A stretch of DNA of 64,000 nucleotides from Halictus rubicundus (Eukaryota; Arthropoda; Insecta; Hymenoptera; Halictidae), in NCBI RefSeq assembly GCF_050948215.1, contig NW_027488566.1:2097501-2161500 (forward strand). The letters run 5' to 3'. The translations under genes and the position numbers were made by a program. Shown piece after piece: positions 22,640-34,068 of the stretch (within the stretch, counting starts at the first letter, position 1; every line of letters begins with the position of its first letter). Below the pieces are notes generated by a model. It worked only from the letters and a program-made list of their open reading frames with translations, was not told the origin of the DNA and did not search any database.

Positions 22640-25628
22640 ATGGAAATGGCGTTAAATATATCGGGAATAGGAGTAAAACCATTTCTATGTGAAAACATAG
22701 ACAAGAATGTAATCAGACTTGTATGGGAAAAATGGCTCCGTTCGCTGGAACTTTACCTAGCATCTGAAGATATAACAGATTATGGAAAAAAAAGAAGTAA
22801 GCTTTTACACTTTGGGGGCGAGCAACTACAAGAGGTTGCCTACAGTTTGCCCGGTGCTATTGAAGCGGTGGACGCCGATAAGAAAAACGATGTTTTCAAG
22901 GAACATCAAGCGGGAAGAAGGAGAGAATTTCCGTAAATTCGTAATAAGAAGTAGACAGCAAGCAAAACGCTGTTCCTTTGGAGAAACTGAGAGCGAAGCA
23001 ATAGAAATAAACATGAAAGACAAAATCATCGATAGCTGGTGCCCCACGGAATTACAGAAGAAGATTCTGGAGAAGGAGCGGACACTAGACGAAATTATCG
23101 AATTGTGCCAAGTACATGAACAAATAGCGAATCAATCGACAGCCATGAATGCAAGTTTACCAGGACCGAGTACATCATCGAACACGTACGCCTCAATAAA
23201 TAAGCTGGGATTTCAAAAAAGAGGACAATCTCATCAATGTATCAGATGCGGAAAATCCGGACACACCGACAATATAAAAGCATGTCCGGCAAAGGATGTG
23301 AAATGCCACAAGTGTGGTTTTCAGGGCCACTTTGCTAGATGTTGTAGGACGCGTCACCAAAGGAAAAGACCTGCTACCCCAGAACGATCCGAGCAAAAAC
23401 AGAAACGATTTAAATCAAGGATTAACTATGTCGATTCAAGCGCCTCAGCATTCGAGGCACAGGACAAGATTAAGGACTTCGATTGCTTCAAAATTGACTC
23501 GGAAGAAGGAACCACAGATAACTCGGATGATTTAATCGAATGCCTTATTGGAGGCGTACGCCTAGTAGTACTCATAGATTCTGGGTCCAAGGTGAATGTA
23601 ATAAAAGGCAAAGATTGGGAATTTCTTTCCAGGAATAGAGCAATTATATGGGATCTTACTGAAACCACAGATGTTCTAAAATCGTACGCATCCGGACGTC
23701 CACTTGAATTTAAAAATAGATTTGTAACAACAATCAATCTGGTAGGAAAAAAAGAAATCGTCGCACCATTCTACGTAGTGATGAAAGGAGACATTTCACT
23801 GATCGGAAAAGATACAGCAAAACAACTAGGAATATTAAAGCTGGGATTACAAGCGAACGGACCGGAGGAAGTAATACCGTTTCCGAAGATAAAGAATGTG
23901 GTAGTGAAACTGTCCATAGATCCTTATGCAAAGCCGATTCAGCAAGCGGTGAGAAGAGTACCGATCTCAGTGGAAAGCCTGGTTGAGGGCAAGCTGGAGG
24001 AAGCCTTGCGAAGCGACATCATTGAGCGTGTCCTACAGCCGAGTGCTTGGACATCACCGATTGTGGTTATCTTCAAACCATCAGGGGATATCAGAATCTG
24101 CGTAGACATGCGCAGAGCAAATGAAGCCATCCTCAGAGAAAACTATCCACTACCTACATTTGACTCTCTTATAACAAAATTAAGGAGAGCAAAATATTTT
24201 TCACGGCTGGACTTATTAAGTGCGTATCACCAACTTCAGTTACACGTGGACAGTCGTCCCATCACTACATTTATCACTCACAAAGGCATGTTCCGCTATA
24301 AGCGCCTCATGTTCGGAGTGAATTCGGCAGTCGAAATCTTTCAAAGAACCTTCGAGGCAATATTATCACATTGTGTGAACTGTCTTAATTATCTAGACGA
24401 CATAATCGTATTTGGTTCAACCGAAACAGAGCACGATAGTTGCTTAAAGGCTGTATTGAATACCTTAAAAGAAAACAATGTAACATTGAACGAAACAAAA
24501 TGCCTCTTTAAAGTTCCCGAATTAGACTTCTTGGGGCATAAACTATCTAGCGAAGGTATCGATGTAGATCAAAGGAAAGTAAAAACAATTCTACATTTTC
24601 GGGCACCAGAAAACAAGGAAGAACTACGAAGTTTCCTAGGTCTAGTAACATATGTAGGAAAATTCCTACCGGACCTAGGAACAACGGTCGAATCTCTGCG
24701 GAAATTAACAAAGACGGATATCAAATTTGAATGGGCCGAAGTCCATCAACAACACTTTGAACAGCTTAAGCATTCATTAGCCAAGCTCCCAACATTAGCA
24801 TACTTCGATCCACAACGGCGTACACGACTGATAGCAGATGCTAGTCCAGTGGCGCTGGGAGCAGTGTTGCTGCAATTCGACACGCAAGAAAACCCAAAAA
24901 TGATATCTTTCGCAAGCAAAAGCCTTTCTAATGTAGAAAAACGCTATTCCCAAACCGAAAAAGAGAGCCTAGCTTTAGTCTGGGCAGTGGAGAGATTCTA
25001 TTTCTATCTAGCTGGATTAGAATTCGAACTTGTGACCGACCACAAACCACTGGAAACGATATTTAGGCCATCCTCGAAACCACCCGCACGAATTGAGAGA
25101 TGGCTGCTAAGGCTTCAAGCCTTCAGGTTTAAAGTTTTATACCAACCCGGCAAGTCGAATATTGCCGATTCCGTGTCAAGGTTATGCAAGTTACAAGTCG
25201 AGAATTCATTTGACCCAGAGGGCGACCAACACATCTTCGCAATAGTGGAAAGAAGCGCACCAAAGGCGATGAAAATTTCCCAAATAATCTCAGAAAGCAG
25301 AGAAGATAGAGATATAGTCGATGCAGTCAGCAAAATTAATAACGATTCTTGGCCATTACAGGACAAAAGTATATATTTCCCTTTCAGAACAGAATTGACG
25401 TCAATGGGCCCAATAATACTGAGAAACAACAGAATTGTAATTCCTCAAACATTAACAAAACAAGTATTGGAATTAGCCCACGAAGGACACCCAGGAGAAA
25501 CCGTAATGAAGAGACGTGTACGAGTTAAAGTCAGGTGGCCGTCAATGGATAGGCAGATCGAGAAATTTGTCAAAAATTGTAGACTGCTTACTAGTCTCAC
25601 AACCAAACAAACCACCCCTGATGAGTAG
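22640..25628 (+). pseudogene. Gypsy gag-pol, broken (gag to integrase zinc domain)
   Basis: The gag N-terminus (about 95 codons from 22640) is in one frame. After a deletion near 22900 the frame shifts and the long open part (22782-25628) carries the rest. Two gag zinc knuckles (CIRCGKSGHTDNIKAC and CHKCGFQGHFARCC) lie around 23237-23340. The aspartic protease triad DSG is at 23578, and the RT catalytic YLDD at about 24391. RNase H shows DAS near 24837 and TDHKP near 25038, and the integrase HHCC begins near 25480. The gag part condenses RNA; pol copies it and inserts the cDNA in the nucleus. A one-base shift near 25588 destroys the C-x2-C of the integrase zinc finger. Confidence 0.9.
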
Positions 25629-25721
25629 ACACCAATTTCCGGAAGGATCTTGGCAGTGCCTTGCCATCGATTTGATGGGTCCATTACCGAACAAAGACAT
25701 GATATTAGTAATCATTGATTA

Positions 25722-27873
25722 CACTGTCCAACACCAAAAAAATTTTGCAATACCTGTTGGGTGATTCTTATACACTTTGTCATCCTAAAGCCGAATCTGA
25801 AAGTAGAATTGCTCCATCACGCAACGTTTTCGAAAAATTTTGGTTTTTGTAAAAATGACCGATTTTGATACGAAACGACGTGTTACGCAAAAACTAAATA
25901 CGCGAGAAAGTTCAAATTTGAGTCAAGAGATAGAGGGGACTCTCCTCTACATATTCATATAGTCAATTATATTTTTATGTACTTCCTAATAGTTGTAAAT
26001 GGTTGTTAAAGTTTGAAAATGTGCCGACGCGGGTACTTTGTACGCTCTATTTTTGTATTTATGTGAAAAATCCTTTATATAACAGGAATTTACTATACAG
26101 GAATGCATTCTACAGACATTTCTGGTAAAGAAACCATTCACGAAAAGTACTTGGTTCCCTTAATGTACGAGAAGGATCAGAAAATGTTAATTGACAGCGT
26201 GTGCGCGACGCGTTCGCGCCAGACGGCCATTGCAGCCTTTTCGCGACTCGCCAGGGCCGTCGCTATGCGTAGTCGACGTTGGTACCACTCAAGTATGTCT
26301 TTGCTTACTATGCTTAATTAAATACATTTTTTTTGCCTTTTTGGGTGCCAATCATTACAAAAGATTATAAAAATACGATTTATATTCACATTTCATTGTG
26401 GAAATGCTTAATAAAGAAAATTGACCGCAGCAATGCGGTGACTGGAAAATTTTATTTTCAGTAATTGTTGTCTTATCTTTATAATTGTAATACCAATGGA
26501 CATTCAAGATTCTTCCGATTAAAATAAGTCCAAACACTATGTAAATGGGACTATTTTTATCGATTTTATGAGAGGCCATCTTTTGCGCACAGACGATTGC
26601 GCACGACGACATGGCACACGGTTCTGTTGGACACGGTATTATTGGACACGAGGTTCTATTGGACACAGTAAAATTGGACACAGTGGGTTACCTCTTTCCT
26701 AACCCTAACCCTCAACCTAACCCACTGTGTCCAATGTTACTGTGTCCAAAAGAACCGTGTGTCCAGTAATACTGTGTCCAAAAGAACCGTGTGCCATGCC
26801 GTCGTGCGCAATCGTCTGTGCGCAAAAGAGCCATCCCCGATTTTATTGATCGAAGTACATAATTAAGGCATAGATCGCTCTATATTAAATCGATAAAATC
26901 TCGCGGAAGTGTATAAATCAGCCGGACTGTTTTTGTTATATTCATGACGAAATTATTTTAAAATCAAAACAAGGAATACAGTTCCAGCATTAATCTTTCA
27001 TCAAGATATTTCAACAATGGAAAAACGTTACAAAGGAAAAGACTTATGTGCGGATGCTTGCTGATTACTGTTGGACACTTATTATTGAAAATCGGGATAC
27101 CAGGAACAAACGTCAAGCAAGGCGGAAACATTTTTAATTTGTTTACATCAGAAATAGGTAAGTTTTTGTATTCAATTTTCTTTATTAAGCATTTCCACAA
27201 TGAAATGTGAATATAACTTGTATTTTTATAATCTTTTGTAATGATTGGCACCCAAAAATGTATTTAATTAAGCATAGTAAGCAAAGACATACTTGAATGG
27301 TACCAACGTCGACTACGCATAGCGACGGCCCTGGCGAGTCGCGAAAAGGCTGCAATGGCCGTCTGGCGCGAACGCGTCGAGCACACGCTGTCAATTAACA
27401 TTTTCTGATCCTTCTCGTACATTAAGGGAACCAAATACTTTTCGTGAATGGTTTCTTTACCAGAAATGTCTGTAGAATGCATTCCTGTATAGTAAATTCC
27501 TGTTATATAAAGGATTTTTCACATAAATACAAAAATAGAGCGTACAAAGTACCCGCGTCGGCACATTTTCAAACTTTAACAACCATTTACAACTATTAGG
27601 AAGTACATAAAAATATAATTGACTATATGAATATGTAGAGGAGAGTCCCCTCTATCTCTTGACTCAAATTTGAACTTTCTCGCGTATTTAGTTTTTGCGT
27701 AACACGTCGTTTCGTATCAAAATCGGTCATTTTTACAAAAACCAAAATTTTTCGAAAACGTTGCGTGATGGAGCAATTCTACTTTCAGATTCGGTTTTAG
27801 GATGACAAAGTGTATAAGAATCACCCAACAGGTATTGCAAAACTCGAAAAAAGTTTAATTTTGTTGGACAGTG
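25722..27873. mobile_element. CACTG-ended DNA element with ~700-bp inverted arms, inside the integrase
   Basis: Termini read CACTGTCCAACA...TGTTGGACAGTG. Arms extend about 25722-26423 and 27174-27873. The flanking direct repeat is TTA (25719-25721 and 27874-27876). Removing the element and one TTA puts the two halves of the integrase core back in frame (IDY-YSR), which fixes the boundaries. CACTG ends with a 3-bp TSD fit the CACTA/EnSpm group. No transposase is present; a 72-codon ORF occurs once in each arm as a consequence of the duplication. It is a non-autonomous element. Confidence 0.85.
26579..26829. mobile_element. 251-bp hairpin MITE nested in the CACTG element
   Basis: Ends TCTTTTGCGCACAG...CTGTGCGCAAAAGA are perfect inverted repeats, flanked by GCCA at 26575-26578 and 26830-26833. 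The arms (about 110 bp) repeat the motif TTGGACAC with GTATTA spacers. The short apex contains CCTAACCCTAACCC. No ORF. Confidence 0.75.
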
Positions 27874-27876
27874 TTA

Positions 27877-28579
27877 TTATTCCAGGTGCCAAGAAATTAA
27901 ATTCATGAAAGTCACAAATTCATCTGCGATAATAAGCCATCTCTCGGAAATTTTCTCGCGTCTGGGGGTTCCAAAAAGTATTACGGCTGACAATGGGAGA
28001 CAATTTGCTAGCAGTGAATTTAAGAAATTTTGTAATACTCACAATATCAAACTCATCCATACGCCGCGTTATTGGCCGCAAGCTAATGGAGAGGTAGAAA
28101 ACATGAACAAGTCAATCCTAAAGCGCTTGCAAATCGCACATGCTAATGGAAAAGACTACCAAGCGGAGATACAGAAATTTTTGTTAATGTACAACGTCAC
28201 ACCCCACGGAACAACTGGGAAATCTCCGTCAGAACTTTTACTGGAGAGGAACATCAGAGACAAAATACCATCGATAACAGACCTAATAGCCACAGAAGGA
28301 GACACGGAAGCAAAAGATAGTGACATGGTCGAAAAACAAAAAGGAAAAGAAAGAGAAGACAAAGCAAGAGGAGCAAAAACCAGCGACATACAGCCAGGAG
28401 ACAAAGTGATAGCACAAAATATGACAGCCTCAAACAAAGTGGAATGTAGGTTCGGAAAAGCCGAATACAAAGTGATAGGAAAAAAGGGGAATGAACTTAC
28501 GTTAGAAAAAGACGGAACAACATTCAGAAGACACACGACACATGTGAAGAAATTGCCAGCTAGCCCAAAACAAAGTTGA
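27877..28579 (+). pseudogene. Gypsy integrase C-terminal part
   Basis: Continuation of the integrase after the nested insertion. It has the second catalytic Asp in TADNGRQF (about 27990), the Glu in NGEVENMNK (about 28090), and a lysine-rich chromatin-binding tail. The first catalytic Asp (IDLMGPL, about 25670) is on the other side of the insertion. The stop is at 28577-28579. Confidence 0.88.
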
Positions 28580-28724
28580 GCCGATCATAAAACAAACACG
28601 TCTACTAGGGTTCCTAGCAGTAGTACGGCGACATACGCGGAATCAAAAAAAGGGGTTCAACCCGAAGATAATGGAAATTCGCAATTAAAGACCCAAAAGC
28701 TTAAACTGAAAAAGAAGGAGGGAT

Positions 28725-28982
28725 TGTGGAGATCGGAGCTAGCTGAAGAAGAGGCCGCAGAGAGGGGGAAGGACCCTATCGGCGACAATGGGGTAGGCGA
28801 CCAGGGGTGGGACGCCAGACCCCGGAGTTAGTAATTAAGCGACCGCCGGAGAGTGAGGTTGTCGGGAGAGTGTCTCTATAGTGTACACCTGAATAAATAA
28901 ACTGAGTGTCGTAGCCCAACAGGATCGTACGGCGAGTATTATTTAACGACCCTTGCATCGGTAAATCCCCGGTAGTAGCACA
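28725..28982 (+). repeat. 3' LTR of the Gypsy element
   Basis: Same 258-bp sequence as 22152-22409, preceded by the polypurine tract and followed by the ACAGG target duplication. Confidence 0.95.
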
Positions 28983-28987
28983 ACAGG

Positions 28988-31452
28988 CAACAAAAATAAC
29001 TAATACTAATAAAGACAGCATATCCCGGAATAACTTACGCGCTAAAACAACCAATAAAAAACTAGATAAAAACTTTAAAGCTAAGAACAATAAAAATAAC
29101 AGAAATAAAACAAAATATGCGCGCTGTCAAGAATGGTTTAAAAATTGCTCAAGAAATTTAGTGGACGCGGTAATCTCAGGGGATTTAGAATGCACCATTA
29201 AACCACAAAAGCTACCGGATATAAATGCTATAAAAACACTATATGACAATCTATGGGGTGTAAAGGGCCCGGAAGAAATTAAAATTACAACTGATGCAAC
29301 AGCGGAAATTCTAACAGAACAAATAATAAGAAAAATAAAGAATGAAGAAATAATTGAAAGGATCGCAAAGATATCGAATAAGTCCGCTGCGGGACCAGAT
29401 GGTATAAAGGTAGCACACTTGAGAAGAAATTATATTGATAGTATTTTGGCAAAAATATATAATATATTATTAATTAAAAGATACATCCCAAGACCATGGT
29501 TACAGAACCGGACAATTTTAATTCCAAAATTAGGAAAGACACAAAAGAGGCTAAAAACTCTATTTTTCGGCACTTATTGACGCACGCCTGAGATCAAGTT
29601 TAAAACACAATATACGTCAGAAAGGCTGCGTAGCCAGCAATTGGTGCCTGAGTAACATTACCATGCTTAAGCATGCCATTAATGAGATGAAAAGCAACGA
29701 TGGGGGAGTAATGATATCGATTGATATTACCAAAGCCTTTGATACGGTACCACACGCAGCAATATATGAAGCTCTAAGAGTCAAGGGCACTCCGGAACAT
29801 GCAATAGAAATAGTAAGATCCATGTATTCAGACTGCACCACCACCATACGGGGAACAGAAGATACCAGCATAAATATAAAGCTCGAAAGGGGAGTGAAAC
29901 AGGGTGATCCCTTGTCTCCTTTCCTTTTCAACACAGTGATCGACCATATACTAGACAAGATACAGAATACCACTGAAGGAATCTCACTCCCTGGAGGCAA
30001 TGCAGCAATCCTAGCGTTTGCGAATGATATTGTATTATTGGGGAAAAACGCTTCAGAAGCGCAGAAACAAGCGCATATTCTTGTCAAGAAACTGCAAGAA
30101 TTGGGCATGTCCATCGCGCCCGACAAGTGCTCTTGCTTTCAGGTGATAGCGATCAACAGAAGCTGGTTTATAAAGAACCCCGAAATTAACATCGGTGGGG
30201 ATCTAGTTCAATACATCGGACCGGAAGAAACCTTTGCGTATCTAGGTGCTAGGATGGGCGCATGGAGAGACACTTATCGTAAAATAACACTTACAGAAAT
30301 AAATAGGATAGTAAATAACGTTAAGAGATTAAAACTTAAACCTATGCAGAAAATAAAACTGATAGTGATGTATATTTTACCGAGATTTATCCATGAACTT
30401 ACAACTTTCCCTCCTAGTAGTGGTACGTTAAAGATGATAGATTCCGACATTCGAGGCCATATCAAAGAAATCCTCCATCTCCCCGTTAGCACAGCTAACG
30501 GTCTCGTGTACGCGTCCAAAAGGGACGGAGGATTGGGAATTCCCAAAATGGAGAACATTATAAAGATAGCGGCCCTCAATGCAGGGCTTAAACTAAAGGC
30601 CTCGAATGACCCCATCATTAGGGCCCTTGCGAATGAAGAAAACTTCAACAAAGCCCTAAAGGAAACGGCCAATTCGCTCAGGATCAACTGGCCAGCGGAC
30701 GAGGTTGACCTTGCACATGCGAAAATAAGACTCAAAAGAAAGGCCTCGTTGGAATGGGGAAAACTTAAGTCCCAAGGACACGGGGTGAAAGAATTTCAAA
30801 ATAACCCCGTAAGTAACACATGGCTTTATCGTCCAGAATATCTCCAGCCTTCGCGATTCAATGACGCGCTGAGGCTGAGAACGAATACAATCGGTACCAA
30901 GGTCGCCTTAAGCCGTTCAAAAAAGATTTCGGATGTAAGCTGCCGTAAGTGTAGATGCCAACCGGAATCATTGGGACATATCCTAGGCCTGTGCATAGCC
31001 ACAAAGCCGTTAAGAATAAAACGCCATGATGAAATAAAAAATCTCTTAGCCGATAGAATTAGTAAGAGGGCAAACGTTTTGGTTGAACCCTCGTATGATA
31101 TGCAGTCAGGTAGCCTCAAACCAGACCTCGTAATAATACACGAGGAACGGCTGGACATAGTCGATGTTACTATCCGCTATGAACACAGGGAGTACCTAAA
31201 GACGGCATACGAAGAAAAATAAAAAAATATAATCGGCTAACAGAATTTTTAAAAAATAGATTTAAAAAGAATAAAGTAGGGAAAGTCATACCAATCGTAA
31301 TAGGTTGTAGAGGCGCGGTACCGGACTATACTATTAAGCTCCTGAAGGAACTAAAAATAACAAAAAAAGACACCATCACCATGTCTATGATGGCACTCAG
31401 AGCGTCAATCGAGATCGCCAATATATTTATAGATTACGATTTAAATGCGTAA
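28988..31452 (+). pseudogene. R2 retrotransposon ORF, copy 1 (decayed)
   Basis: R2 encodes one protein: N-terminal DNA-binding fingers, reverse transcriptase and a restriction-like endonuclease that cuts the 28S gene. Here the N-terminus is missing; reading starts just after the Gypsy insertion (a few codons lie before it at about 22126-22146). RT motifs are visible: SAAGPDGI, IDITKAFDT, KQGDPLSPF. The catalytic FADD box reads FAND at about 30018-30030. C-terminal features are CRKCRCQPESLGHILGLC and KPDLVI...IVDVTIRYE of the nuclease. There is a deletion or frameshift near 29555 (the NWRPI region) and another near 31222, after which the C-terminus continues to a stop at 31450-31452. Inactive. 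Confidence 0.9.
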
Positions 31453-31839
31453 AATAATATAAAAAAATATATATAAATATAAATTAACCCAATCGTAACA
31501 ATAACTAGAGAGATAATAATAATCATTCGCGGCCTTCGACATATTTAGAATAAACTGAAAGTATTTTATTTTATTTTATTTTACTTTATTTTATCAATTG
31601 ACTAAAGTGTAAATATAAATTTTATTAATTGACTAAGTATAAATATTTTATTATTGTAGATTATGAACGTATACATGACAAGAACGTGTACATTGACATG
31701 CAAACTATTATGACACGACTAATTGAAAATAGATTTGCTATGCAATTCAAAGTTTTATATTTTCTTTTAATTGAATCCAAGAAGGGGAAAAAACCTTGGA
31801 AGAATGTCTCACAGTTTGCGCTGTAAAGACATAGAAATC
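31453..31839 (+). other. R2 copy 1 3' UTR
   Basis: AT-rich sequence between the R2 stop and the 28S junction, with TTTTA repeats near 31563-31600. In R2 elements this RNA region is what the RT recognises to prime on the 28S nick. It ends exactly at the canonical R2 site. Confidence 0.75.

Positions 31840-31913
<74 letters not shown>
31840..31913 (+). rRNA. 28S rRNA fragment between the R2 and R1 sites (74 bp)
   Basis: Starts TAGCCAAATGCCTCGTC, the sequence immediately downstream of the R2 cleavage site, and ends CTGTCCCTATCTACT, the R1 target. The 74-bp spacing equals the known distance between the two sites. It is a pseudogene fragment of a doubly inserted 28S gene. Confidence 0.95.
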
Positions 31914-32019
31914 GGGTCTTATAAGCGTCAGGGACTTATATCATGGTATAACCCTGACGCACCAACCCCTCCTTCACGTGGTAGGACCTGGACACCTTCG
32001 GGTGACTAACGGGGCTCTG

Positions 32020-32265
32020 GTAAGAGAGTTCCTGCGTGAGTTCTCGCTCTGCGACGACCGCGGCTCTCGTAAAGAGAGTTCTTGCGGAGTTGTCGCTTTG
32101 CGAGGACCGCGGCTCTCAGAGAGCTCTGCGTGAGTTGTCGCTCTGCGACAACCGCGGCTCTCTCATAAAGAGAGTTCTTGCGGAGTCATCGCTTTGCGAT
32201 GACCGCGGCTCTCAGGGAGCCCATGCGTGTGTTATCGCTTGCGATAACCGCGGCTCTCACCCGGA
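32020..32265 (+). repeat. Hairpin tandem array in the R1-E leader
   Basis: Five ~50-bp units, each ending CCGCGGCTCTC. Three contain perfect stems with different sequences: GTTGTCGC/GCGACAAC, GTCATCGC/GCGATGAC and GTTATCGC/GCGATAAC. The same array is present in R1-A. Confidence 0.85.
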
Positions 32266-32573
32266 AGACTCCCCTCTACCGCGACGACCCACCGGATACA
32301 TCTGGTGGTATGTTGCAGAACGGGAGAAACGGGGGGCTTACCTTAACCGGTCGGCCCAACGGGGAGGCGAACCCCTTGAACAAACCCTTAACCTCTAAGC
32401 TGAAGAACGCGGTGAGAGAGGTCCCGTGTTTTACACGGGCGGTCGGTGGGTCCACCGGCCATTAGCGTCTAACCTCAGGACACCTGGCGAAATCTTGAGC
32501 GAAATAGCCTTCTCCCCGGAAAGGGCGTCACCCGGGGAGCGACTGGTTTTCGTCCCTACTCGTGGGAACAAAT

Positions 32574-34058
32574 ATGGTATCCAGAAAACAAAACACAAAA
32601 CGGAAGAAGGATGAAGGGAAGGGAGTAAAGGAAGAAGGAAGAAAAGCGGACACAAAAAAGCAAGTCCAGGACTTAATACAATTGAACTCGGAGTCTGACA
32701 GAAACACAAGCTCCGGCACGGAATCCGATACAGGCTCAGAACACTCTCGAGCAGGTCGACAAAAACCGAAAGGCAATAAGCGGAACAATGATCAACGATC
32801 CAGCGACACGGACACGCCGCTCTCGAACAAGAAAATTCCGAAAACCGACCCCAAAGTCATTGATGAGGACGACTCAACACAAGACTCAATCATGACAAAC
32901 AGCAGCATGGACTCTGACTCTGACCAGAGTCCATGCGAAAAACTCCGTACGCTCTTTGTCAAAATAGGCCTGACAAAAGAGCAACAAAACGAGGCCAACA
33001 AAATAATCTCTGTAATCGAAACCCAAAACAAAGCAATCATCCAGGACCGAATGGAAATGGAAAAACTCAAAAAGGAAATGGCAACTACAAGAGAGGAATT
33101 ACAAGCAGGAGCTCAGCTACTCCAGAAAGTCAAAACCATGGACGATAAATTTAACAGGCTATCTGAGAAATTAGATAGCCTGATGGCAACAAAACAACAC
33201 ACTTGCCAAAACATCCAAGCAACTAAGCCGATGTCATACTCGGACATTACCAAAACGAACCGTAACACGAGAGCCGTTACGAAAAAGATGGAGGTAAAAC
33301 AGGCAAAGCCAGTGGTAGCAATCTACCCTGGCAAAGGAAGCGATATCTCCAGCAGCGAGGAGACCAGGAAAGCTCTAGCGGATTGCATCAATCCAACAGA
33401 GCAAAACATCAGAATCCGGAACATAAGGAAGATAGGGAATTCCGGCATTCTGATAGAAACAGAAACAAAAGAGGACCTTGAGCAAGTCCTCAGAAATGAA
33501 AAACTCAAAGCAAAGATGGAAATTGGTCCCCTCCCAAAGAGGAGACCAAAAATAATAATACTAGGAGTTCCCTCGGAAACCTCAGAGGCGGAACTCCTCA
33601 AAGCAATAAAGAAACAAAACCTCGACCGAAACACAGAGGATAACATAGAGAAGGAGTTTAAACTCCTATTCAAAACGGGTCGGAAAGACAAGGGAACCAC
33701 GAACTGGGTGGCAGAAGTCTCCCCAGAAGCCAGGAAAACTCTACTAGGTAGGAATCGAGTCTTCGTAGGCTTCTACGCCTACGGAGTAAAAGACTTTATA
33801 ATAGCAAGCCGCTGCTACAAGTGCCAGGCATTTGGGCATGTGTCCAAACACTGTAAGACAAAAGTTGACACGTGCGGCCACTGCGGCCAGGACGGGCACC
33901 AATATAAGGATTGCCCGAACAAAACAGAAAAGCCCATTTGCATAAACTGCAAAAGGGCAAACAAGCCAGCCAACCACGGGTCCAGAGAACAGTCTTGCCC
34001 TGCGTACAAACACGCACTGGAAATTAGTATCAGTCGAATAGACTTTGGCAACGAATAA
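32574..34058 (+). CDS. R1-E ORF1, gag-like RNA-binding protein
   Basis: 494 codons from the ATG at 32574; the open frame extends a few codons upstream from a GTG, but the ATG is conserved in R1-A. Residues 1-150 are charged and low-complexity, and a coiled-coil-like segment lies near residues 150-215 (MEMEKLKKEMATTREELQ). A conserved R1 gag core follows (RKIGNSGILIETETKEDL). Three CCHC knuckles lie at about residues 415-480: CYKCQAFGHVSKHC, CGHCGQDGHQYKDC and a third ending SREQSC. The protein binds element RNA to form the ribonucleoprotein. The frame is intact, while the ORF2 following within 11 bp is broken. Confidence 0.9.
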   Translation: MVSRKQNTKRKKDEGKGVKEEGRKADTKKQVQDLIQLNSESDRNTSSGTESDTGSEHSRAGRQKPKGNKRNNDQRSSDTDTPLSNKKIPKTDPKVIDEDDSTQDSIMTNSSMDSDSDQSPCEKLRTLFVKIGLTKEQQNEANKIISVIETQNKAIIQDRMEMEKLKKEMATTREELQAGAQLLQKVKTMDDKFNRLSEKLDSLMATKQHTCQNIQATKPMSYSDITKTNRNTRAVTKKMEVKQAKPVVAIYPGKGSDISSSEETRKALADCINPTEQNIRIRNIRKIGNSGILIETETKEDLEQVLRNEKLKAKMEIGPLPKRRPKIIILGVPSETSEAELLKAIKKQNLDRNTEDNIEKEFKLLFKTGRKDKGTTNWVAEVSPEARKTLLGRNRVFVGFYAYGVKDFIIASRCYKCQAFGHVSKHCKTKVDTCGHCGQDGHQYKDCPNKTEKPICINCKRANKPANHGSREQSCPAYKHALEISISRIDFGNE

Positions 34059-34068
34059 AAAAAGACCC

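Larger units (their letters stand above)
22152..28982 (+). mobile_element. Gypsy-type LTR retrotransposon, interrupted
   Basis: The LTRs at 22152-22409 and 28725-28982 are 258 bp each, start TGTGGAGATC and end AGTAGCACA, and appear identical by eye. The 5-bp TSD ACAGG is at 22147-22151 and 28983-28987. The primer site TGGCGACGAGGAT starts 2 bp after the 5' LTR, and the polypurine tract GAAAAAGAAGGAGGGA is at 28708-28723. The internal region encodes gag with zinc knuckles, protease, RT, RNase H and integrase in that order (Gypsy/Ty3 order), with no env visible. The copy is dead: a gag deletion or frameshift near 22900, a frameshift near 25588, and a 2152-bp insertion at 25722. Confidence 0.95.

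Noticed and set aside
26103..27482. Two 72-codon ORFs starting MHSTDISGK as genes
   Set aside because: They are the same sequence in the two inverted arms of the CACTG element and have no known domain.
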